This document shows, in pieces, positions 6,872 to 11,407 of a stretch of 11,407 nt of DNA (its first letter is position 1; every line of letters starts with the position of its first letter). Origin of the DNA: DAOPYE01 sp035352715 (GTDB lineage Bacteria; Acidobacteriota; Holophagae; Holophagales; Holophagaceae); assembly GCA_035352715.1 (NCBI GenBank), contig DAOPYE010000079.1, forward strand, positions 1 to 11,407. The letters are read 5' to 3'. The translations under genes and the position numbers were made by a program. A model generated the notes under the pieces. The model searched no databases. It was not told where the DNA came from and was given only the letters and a program-made list of their open reading frames with translations.

Positions 6872-7333
6872 TCAGTGCGCGCTTCCCCCTTTGGCAATCG
6901 ACAGGGGCTTTCCGATCTCGCCCATGTAGACCACCAGGAGCTTCGCGGGAGTGCTGCCCACATTCACCCCGCGGTGCCAGGTGTCCACCACTTCCGCAAA
7001 GGCTTCGCCCGCCTTGAAGATCCGCGTGGTTCCATCCTCCAACTCCAGCCGCAGGCTGCCCTCCAGCACGTAGGCGATGTTATTGACGGGATGCTGGTGC
7101 CAGGACGTGGCGCCCCCAACGGCGATCTCGACCCGAACGGTTTGGATCTCCGGCCGCTCCGACCGTGGATAGGCGATGGGTGCGCCATCCCAGGTGGCCG
7201 CGGTCTTCAGCAGCGGGGTGGCGACGACCGGAGGTGGAGCCTCAGCAGAACTGGAGACAGGATCAGGCGCAGCGCCAAGGGGCGCGATCAGCAGCAGCGT
7301 CACAAGCAGCGCGGGACGACGGACGATGAACAT
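6872..7333 (-). CDS. Exported small cupin-domain protein
   Basis: A 153-residue protein with a Sec signal peptide (hydrophobic core LLVTLLLIAPLGAA, probable cleavage after about residue 21-22), a Pro/Ala-rich spacer, and one cupin_2 barrel (about 65-140). The first cupin motif is present as W-H79-Q-H81-P with the YVLEGSLRLEL strand. The glutamate usually found four or five residues after the second His is missing (N85/I86). The second motif keeps H120 in TWHRGVN. Some relatives of this type lack the Glu too, so metal binding is possible with three histidines but is not assured. A GGAG ribosome binding site lies 5 nt before the ATG. The gene follows uvrD by 40 bp on the same strand, so they may share a transcript. 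Its 3' end is convergent with the transglutaminase gene, only 6 bp away. Its substrate is unknown. Confidence 0.85.
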   Translation of the reverse strand: MFIVRRPALLVTLLLIAPLGAAPDPVSSSAEAPPPVVATPLLKTAATWDGAPIAYPRSERPEIQTVRVEIAVGGATSWHQHPVNNIAYVLEGSLRLELEDGTTRIFKAGEAFAEVVDTWHRGVNVGSTPAKLLVVYMGEIGKPLSIAKGGSAH

Positions 7334-7338
7334 GGGAG

Positions 7339-7342
7339 CTCC
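7339..7342 (-). promoter_or_regulatory. Ribosome binding site of the cupin gene
   Basis: GGAG on the minus strand lies 5 nt before the ATG at 7333-7331, supporting that start. Confidence 0.6.
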
Positions 7343-7373
7343 GAGCAGGGACTGAAGCTTCAGGACTGGGATT

Positions 7374-9725
7374 TCAGGGCTCGCGCTCCAGCATCCCGAA
7401 GCGGGCGACGATGCGCTTTTCGCCGCTCTCGGCGAAGCGCACGGTGTAGGTCAAGCCGTCGCCGCTGCCTGTGGACGAGGAGATGATGCCTCGCCCGAAG
7501 CGCGGGCTGCGCACGCGGGTGCCCACGGGCCAGGCGCTCGACGCTGGGGCCTTTTCGGGCGCGGGCGATTGGACAGGGGCTGTCGAAACCGCTTCCGCAG
7601 CGGAGGGGATCTGCGCGGATTCTCCAGAACCTTCAGCACTTTGGGCGATGCTGCGCGCGCGATCGAAGAAGCCTCGGATGCGCTGCAGTTCGGAGGCGAC
7701 AGAGGCGCCGCCTCCACCGCCCGCCATGGCGGATCGCCCGCCGAAAACGCCCTGGCCAGATTGGTAGAGTTCGGAACCCCAACGGATGGGCGTCTCCAGC
7801 ACTTCAGCGGGCAGTTCGCGCAGAAATCGGCTGGGCATCCCCAGCATCTCCTGGCCCATCACCCGCCGCCGCCGCGCCGCCGTGAGGTAGAGCTTCTTCT
7901 GCGCTCGCGTGATGGCCACGTAGAACAGGCGCCGTTCCTCCTCCAGTCCATCCTCGGTTTCGCGCGCATTGCGATTGGGGAAGACATCCTCTTCCATGCC
8001 GATGACGAAGACCACGGGGAATTCCAAACCCTTGGCGCAGTGGATGGTCATCAGGCTGAGCTTGGCGGATTCCTCCACCTGATCCGCATCGGAGGCCAGG
8101 GTGATGCGATCCAGAAATTCGGCGAGACGCAGGCCCATGGTTTCGCAATCCGCGGCGGCCGAGATGAATTCCTCGATGTTGCGCAGCCGACCTTCGGCCT
8201 CCATCGTGCCCTCTTCCTCCAGGCTCTGGACATAGCCCGATTCCACGGCCATCCAGCGCACAAAGCCGCTCAGATCGTGCTGTTCGGCGGGCGCGCGGCG
8301 GAAGATGTCGAGGTACCGCCCCATCTCGCGCTGGGCGCGGCCTTTCAGTTCGCCTGATCGCAGCAGGGCTTCGGCCCCCTCCAGTGGTGTGCCGCCTTCG
8401 GGGATCGCGGCTTCGATGCGCGCCAGCGTGGTGGGCCCCACGCCGCGGGTGGGCGCGTTGACCGAGCGGCGGAAGCTGACCAGATCAAAGGGATTGGCGG
8501 CCAGGCGCAGGTAGGCGATGAGATCCTTCACCTCCTGGCGCTCGTAGAACTTCACGCCGCCCACCAGCTTGTAGGGCAGATTCACCGCGCGCAGAGCTTC
8601 TTCCATCTGTCGGGACTGCCAGTTGGCGCGGTACAACACGGCGATGCGCGCTTCCGGGTTGTAGGTCTGCTCCTCCAGGATGCGCTGCACCACCCACTCG
8701 CCCTCCAGACGCCCTTCGTCCGTCAGCTTGAAGGTGATCTGCTCGCCATGCCCCAGATCCGTCCACAGCGTCTTGCCGAGCCGCTGGCTGTTGTTGGCGA
8801 TGACGGTGCTGGCCGCATCCAGGATCTTCTGCGTGGACCGGTAGTTCTGCTCGAGCTTGATCTCCACGGCGCCGGGGAAATCGCGCTGGAAATCCAGAAT
8901 GTTGCGGATATCGGCACCGCGCCAGCCGTAGATGGACTGATCCTCGTCGCCCACCACGCACAGGTTCTGGTGGCCCCGCGCCAGGTGCTGCACCAGCAGG
9001 TACTGGGCGCGATTCGTGTCCTGGTATTCGTCCACCAGCAGGTAGCGAAAGCGCTGGGCGTAGGCTTCCTGCATGGCCGGGTTCCGAAATAGGCGTTCCG
9101 TGTGCAGCAGCAGATCGTCGAAATCGCAGGCCCGATGGTTCTTCAAGCCCTGCTGATACAGCTCGTAGATGTCCACCAGGCGGCGGGTCCAGGGATCCAG
9201 GGCCTCCTGCCTGGCATCTTCCGGCAGCAGGCAGCGGTTCTTGAAATCCGAGATCATCTCGAGAACCTTCTTGGGGTGGTACTGCTTCTCGGGCAGCTTC
9301 AGCTCCGCCAGCACCTGCTTGACCAGGCTGCGCTGATCGGAGGGATCGAAGATCACGAAATCCCGGCCCACGGGCGTGCGGTCGCCCTCTCGCCGCAGGA
9401 TGCGGGTGCAGAAGCTGTGGAAAGTGCTGACCCACAACTGCTCTGCGGGCACGCTGACGAGCTTCTGCACGCGCTCGCGCATCTCGGCCGCCGCCTTGTT
9501 GGTGAAGGTCACGGCCAGGATGGAACCGGGCGTGGCGCCTTCCTCCTCGATCAGCCACGCGATGCGCCGCGTGATCACCGTGGTCTTGCCGGACCCTGCG
9601 CCCGCGAGGATCAGCAGCGGCCCGCGAACATGGCGCACCGCCTGGCGCTGCTGTTCGTTGAGCCCCTTCAGCAGGGGATGATTGGGGGTGGGATCCATGG
9701 GAGCGTCGGCGTGAAACGGTGGCAT
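7374..9725 (-). CDS. ATP-dependent 3'-5' DNA helicase, UvrD/PcrA type
   Basis: A 783-residue superfamily 1A helicase, in the usual size range. Motifs in order are Q-motif NEQQRQAV (23-30), Walker A AGAGSGKT (41-48), Ia TFTNKAAAEM (73-82), II DEYQDTN (232-238), III GDEDQSIYGWRGAD (259-272), IV LEQNYRST (291-298), V TIHCAKGLEFPVVF (560-573) and VI EERRLFYVAITRA (596-608). A low-complexity Gly/Ala/Pro linker (about 655-733) leads to a Tudor-like C-terminal domain (GTRVRSPRFGRGII...FGMLEREP). PcrA/UvrD proteins use this last domain to contact RNA polymerase. The linker and C-terminal domain favour PcrA/UvrD over Rep. It unwinds DNA in nucleotide excision repair, mismatch repair and removal of RecA or stalled polymerase. 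The start is taken at 9725 because a -10-like TAGACT lies 6 nt upstream and would give a leaderless mRNA. ATG at 9698 (residue 10) is an alternative but also lacks a Shine-Dalgarno sequence. Confidence 0.96.
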   Translation of the reverse strand: MPPFHADAPMDPTPNHPLLKGLNEQQRQAVRHVRGPLLILAGAGSGKTTVITRRIAWLIEEEGATPGSILAVTFTNKAAAEMRERVQKLVSVPAEQLWVSTFHSFCTRILRREGDRTPVGRDFVIFDPSDQRSLVKQVLAELKLPEKQYHPKKVLEMISDFKNRCLLPEDARQEALDPWTRRLVDIYELYQQGLKNHRACDFDDLLLHTERLFRNPAMQEAYAQRFRYLLVDEYQDTNRAQYLLVQHLARGHQNLCVVGDEDQSIYGWRGADIRNILDFQRDFPGAVEIKLEQNYRSTQKILDAASTVIANNSQRLGKTLWTDLGHGEQITFKLTDEGRLEGEWVVQRILEEQTYNPEARIAVLYRANWQSRQMEEALRAVNLPYKLVGGVKFYERQEVKDLIAYLRLAANPFDLVSFRRSVNAPTRGVGPTTLARIEAAIPEGGTPLEGAEALLRSGELKGRAQREMGRYLDIFRRAPAEQHDLSGFVRWMAVESGYVQSLEEEGTMEAEGRLRNIEEFISAAADCETMGLRLAEFLDRITLASDADQVEESAKLSLMTIHCAKGLEFPVVFVIGMEEDVFPNRNARETEDGLEEERRLFYVAITRAQKKLYLTAARRRRVMGQEMLGMPSRFLRELPAEVLETPIRWGSELYQSGQGVFGGRSAMAGGGGGASVASELQRIRGFFDRARSIAQSAEGSGESAQIPSAAEAVSTAPVQSPAPEKAPASSAWPVGTRVRSPRFGRGIISSSTGSGDGLTYTVRFAESGEKRIVARFGMLEREP

Positions 9726-9731
9726 GATACA

Positions 9732-9737
9732 AGTCTA
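9732..9737 (-). promoter_or_regulatory. -10 element of uvrD, predicted leaderless
   Basis: TAGACT on the minus strand ends 6 nt before the uvrD ATG (first base 9725), so transcription should begin at the start codon. No Shine-Dalgarno sequence is present. The hexamer is identical to the one ahead of tsaD. No clear -35 is seen at the usual distance. Confidence 0.45.
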
Positions 9738-9820
9738 CCCTCGCCCCACCTCCGCCTTGCCGTGATCCGTGCGGCACATCCCTGGGAACCCATGGGAAGC
9801 TCGGCGCATGGAGGCTTTTT

Positions 9821-9840
9821 GGGGCCTTCGGGCCGACCCC
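9821..9840 (+). other. cUUCGg hairpin in the leader of the parvulin gene
   Basis: GGCC and GGCC close a TTCG tetraloop (C9826 to G9831 as closing pair), and the outer GG pairs beyond a two-base GA bulge with the following CCCC. A run of five T precedes it on the plus strand rather than following it, so it is not an intrinsic terminator for this direction. The 153-bp gap between uvrD and the parvulin gene holds this hairpin, the uvrD -10 and the parvulin ribosome binding site. It may stabilise the leader RNA. Confidence 0.5.
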
Positions 9841-9869
9841 TTCGCCCTGTCCATGTCCACCCCACTTAC

Positions 9870-9874
9870 GAGGA
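9870..9874 (+). promoter_or_regulatory. Ribosome binding site of the parvulin gene
   Basis: GAGGA lies 4 nt before the ATG at 9879. It chooses that ATG over the many in-frame upstream codons of the long open frame and over the ATG at 9891. Confidence 0.65.
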
Positions 9875-9878
9875 TTTC

Positions 9879-10940
9879 ATGTCCCGATACATGCTGACCG
9901 CCCTGATGACCTTGCCCCTGCTGGCCCAAGCGCCCAGTCAGGCGCCCGCTCCAGCCCCAGCACCGGCCATGCGCCCGGCCCAGGGCCCCGCGCGCCATCT
10001 GGCCAATATCCCTTCGGCTCCCAAATCGGAAGCCATCCCCGAAACCCAGGTGATCGGCCGCATCGGCAAGCGGATCATCCACGAGAAGGACTTCCTGAGC
10101 TGGCTCAAGATCCTGGCGGGCCCCCGTCGCTACGAGCAGATGTTCAAGACTCCCGCGAGCCTGACGCCCATGCGCCAGCGCTACTTGGATTCCCAGGTGC
10201 TCGCCGCCAAGGCCCGGCAGCAGAAGCTGCAGAACACGGCCGACTTCAAGGAGCTGCTCAAGATCCAGGAAGACCAGGTTCTCGTCCAGCTGATGATGAA
10301 CGAGGAGCGCGAAGGCGGCGAGGGCGCGCGGCTCAAGACCGTGATCGAAAACCCGCCCGAGGCCGATATCAAGGCTTTCTTCGAAAAGAACTCTGCCCGT
10401 TTCGACACCCCCGAAAAATTCAGCGCCCGGCACATCCTGGTGGGCACCAAGGGCGCCCCCCGCGTGGGCGACAAGGGACTCAGCGAAGACGACGCCAAGG
10501 CCAAGATCGCCAAGATCCAGGAGGAGCTGAAGGCCGGCAAGAAGTTCGAGGACCTGGCCAAGGAATACTCCGATGACCCCAGCAACAAGAACAGCGGCGG
10601 CCTGATCAAGGACGCGGCCTTCGGCGGCTTCGCCAAGGAGTTCGAAGAGGCCGTCCATAAGCAGGAGATCAGCAAGGTCGGCGAGCCCGTCAAGACGGTC
10701 TTCGGCTACCACCTGATCCTGGTCGAGAACCGCACACCCAAGCAGCCCGCCGAGTTCGAGAAGGTGAAGGACCGGGTCAAGCAGCAGATGATGCCCGAGC
10801 GCCGGGAGGCCATCTCCAAGCAGTTCCTGGAATCCGTCCGCAAGGAAGTGGACTTTGCCGCCGGTACCGACGCCGCCGCCAATTTGCCCAAAGCAGACCC
10901 GACCGCGAAGAAGTCCCCCAAGAAGACGGCCAAGAAGTAG
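9879..10940 (+). CDS. Exported parvulin-type peptidyl-prolyl cis-trans isomerase (PpiC/SurA-like)
   Basis: A 353-residue protein. It has a short Sec signal (LTALMTLPLLAQA, cleavage near residue 18), then a Pro/Ala run (APAPAPAPAM) and an N-terminal helical chaperone-like region (about 55-165) that includes VIGRIGKRIIHEKDFLSWL, as in SurA/PrsA N-domains. A parvulin domain follows (about 180-285) with KFSARHILVGT, KKFEDLAKEYSDDPSNKNSGGL, FGGFAKEFEEAV and VKTVFGYHLILVE. These are the typical rotamase motifs, including the conserved His residues in ARHIL and GYHLI. The C-terminus is a Lys-rich tail (TAKKSPKKTAKK). It should assist folding of exported or outer-membrane proteins in the periplasm. 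It is divergent from uvrD, and its stop codon directly abuts the stop codon of the convergent cytochrome gene. A frame open back to 9102 is only the antisense shadow of uvrD. Confidence 0.93.
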   Translation: MSRYMLTALMTLPLLAQAPSQAPAPAPAPAMRPAQGPARHLANIPSAPKSEAIPETQVIGRIGKRIIHEKDFLSWLKILAGPRRYEQMFKTPASLTPMRQRYLDSQVLAAKARQQKLQNTADFKELLKIQEDQVLVQLMMNEEREGGEGARLKTVIENPPEADIKAFFEKNSARFDTPEKFSARHILVGTKGAPRVGDKGLSEDDAKAKIAKIQEELKAGKKFEDLAKEYSDDPSNKNSGGLIKDAAFGGFAKEFEEAVHKQEISKVGEPVKTVFGYHLILVENRTPKQPAEFEKVKDRVKQQMMPERREAISKQFLESVRKEVDFAAGTDAAANLPKADPTAKKSPKKTAKK

Positions 10941-11273
10941 CTACTTCCGGCGGGCTCGCTTGGCGGGCCGCGCCAGCGGACGGATCTGTTCCTTCACCAT
11001 CCGCGCAATGTCCTCGGGCGCCAGCTTTCCCTTGAAGGAAGGCATGGCGCCCTTGCCTTGCTCGATGGCCCGCGCCAGATCCCCGTCCTGCTGCTTGGCC
11101 ATCCAGGCCGCGTCCGCCAGCACGCGACCCGGCAGGCGCGTGGCGCCGATCTTGGCCGATCCATCCGCGCCATGGCACGTCGCGCAATCAAAGCGATAGC
11201 GATCCGCAAGGTCCGGCCCCGCCGCGGCGCGCACCAGAACGCATCCCATCAGCCCCAGCACAGCCCTTCGCAA
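10941..11273 (-). CDS. Small exported monohaem cytochrome c
   Basis: A 110-residue protein with a Sec signal (about 1-18, AVLGLMGCVLVRAAA). It has one CxxCH haem site (C30-A-T-C33-H34) followed by GADGSAKIGATRLPG, a helix around DLARAIEQGKG, and M77 in GAMPSFKG as the likely sixth ligand. The last part is a C-terminal helix (LAPEDIARMVKEQI) and a basic tail. This is the class I cytochrome c fold, and such proteins shuttle electrons in the periplasm. The start is a TTG at 11273, set by a strong GGGAGGT ribosome binding site 7 nt upstream; no ATG before the haem motif fits the signal peptide and that site as well. The gene lies between the convergent parvulin gene (zero-base gap) and the divergent tRNA-Leu. 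A mature chain this small suggests an electron carrier rather than part of a larger complex. The physiological partner is not shown. Confidence 0.93.
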   Translation of the reverse strand: MRRAVLGLMGCVLVRAAAGPDLADRYRFDCATCHGADGSAKIGATRLPGRVLADAAWMAKQQDGDLARAIEQGKGAMPSFKGKLAPEDIARMVKEQIRPLARPAKRARRK

Positions 11274-11280
11274 AGGATCG

Positions 11281-11287
11281 ACCTCCC
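11281..11287 (-). promoter_or_regulatory. Strong ribosome binding site fixing the TTG start of the cytochrome
   Basis: GGGAGGT on the minus strand lies 7 nt before the TTG at 11273-11271. It is the best match to a full Shine-Dalgarno sequence in the window and is the main evidence for the TTG start. Confidence 0.75.
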
Positions 11288-11307
11288 AGAAACACGATCA
11301 TCCAGGA

Positions 11308-11313
11308 TAGGCT
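11308..11313 (+). promoter_or_regulatory. Candidate -10 element of tRNA-Leu
   Basis: TAGGCT ends 10 nt before the mature tRNA 5' end, so transcription would begin near 11320 with a leader of a few bases for RNase P. The hexamer is close to the TAGACT/TAGAAT elements of tsaD, uvrD and gatC. No good -35 is found. Confidence 0.4.
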
Positions 11314-11323
11314 GATATCTGCA

Positions 11324-11406
11324 GCTCGCATGGCGGAATGGCAGACGCCGCGGACTTAAAATCCGCTGTTCGCAAGGACGTGAGGGTTCGAATCCCTCTG
11401 CGAGCA
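11324..11406 (+). tRNA. tRNA-Leu (anticodon UAA)
   Basis: A complete class II tRNA of 83 nt. The acceptor arm GCTCGCA (11324-11330) pairs with TGCGAGC (11399-11405), and A11406 is the discriminator base. The anticodon stem GCGGA/TCCGC encloses the loop CTTAAAA, giving anticodon TAA (11357-11359), which reads UUA and UUG leucine codons. A long variable arm (TGTTCGCAAGGACGT type) and the T-arm GAGGG-TTCGAAT-CCCTC are both present. The window ends with a single C after the discriminator, so whether CCA is encoded cannot be seen. Confidence 0.97.
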
Positions 11407-11407
11407 C

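Noticed and set aside
7352..7363. Perfect palindrome CTGAAGCTTCAG between uvrD and the cupin gene
   Set aside because: It has no loop and no T-run, so it is not a terminator. A 12-bp palindrome can arise by chance and no operator is recognisable.
8485..9777. Open frame of 430 codons on the same strand as uvrD in another frame
   Set aside because: It overlaps the helicase motifs in the real frame, and its composition is Arg/Gly/Ala-rich without a domain.
1..11407. Mobile element, phage or defence island
   Set aside because: No transposase, integrase, terminal repeats or defence-type domain was found. The genes are mostly core or envelope functions with similar base composition.

Overview
This is an 11.4 kb stretch of GC-rich, gene-dense bacterial chromosome with short intergenic gaps. 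I see no mobile element, phage gene or CRISPR array. A lipoprotein signal, exported parvulin and cytochrome c proteins, and a GatC subunit (indirect Gln-tRNA/Asn-tRNA formation) suggest a diderm bacterium with c-type cytochromes. The overall feel resembles Acidobacteriota such as Holophagae (Geothrix/Holophaga relatives), but that is an impression and the sequence alone does not prove it.

Layout: (1) 1-316, minus: N-terminal part of the replication-restart helicase PriA, running off the left edge. (2) 337-2438, plus: tsaD (tRNA t6A synthesis), an ElyC/YdcF-type DUF218 membrane protein, and gatC. (3) 2480-3157, minus: an unrecognised one-helix membrane protein with a zinc-ribbon-like cysteine set and a 15-residue Gly/Ser/Asp/Trp tail repeat. 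(4) 3219-6865, plus: a lipoprotein solute-binding protein of the oligopeptide family, translationally coupled by an ATGA overlap to a TgpA-type membrane transglutaminase. (5) 6872-9725, minus: a UvrD/PcrA helicase followed by a small exported cupin. (6) 9879-10940, plus: an exported parvulin-type prolyl isomerase. (7) 10941-11273, minus: a small monohaem cytochrome c with a TTG start. (8) 11324-11406, plus: tRNA-Leu(UAA), with the window ending one base after the discriminator.

Functionally the window mixes information processing (PriA, PcrA-like helicase, TsaD, GatC, tRNA-Leu) with envelope and periplasm functions (ElyC-like protein, solute-binding lipoprotein, transglutaminase, cupin, parvulin, cytochrome). 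Most of it is ordinary housekeeping. The parts that deserve attention are the solute-binding protein/transglutaminase pair, the zinc-ribbon/tail-repeat protein, and a recurring TAGACT-like -10 element placed so close to start codons that tsaD and uvrD should be leaderless, including a nearly symmetric copy between priA and tsaD that could fire both ways. I found no clear evidence of a wholly new system.
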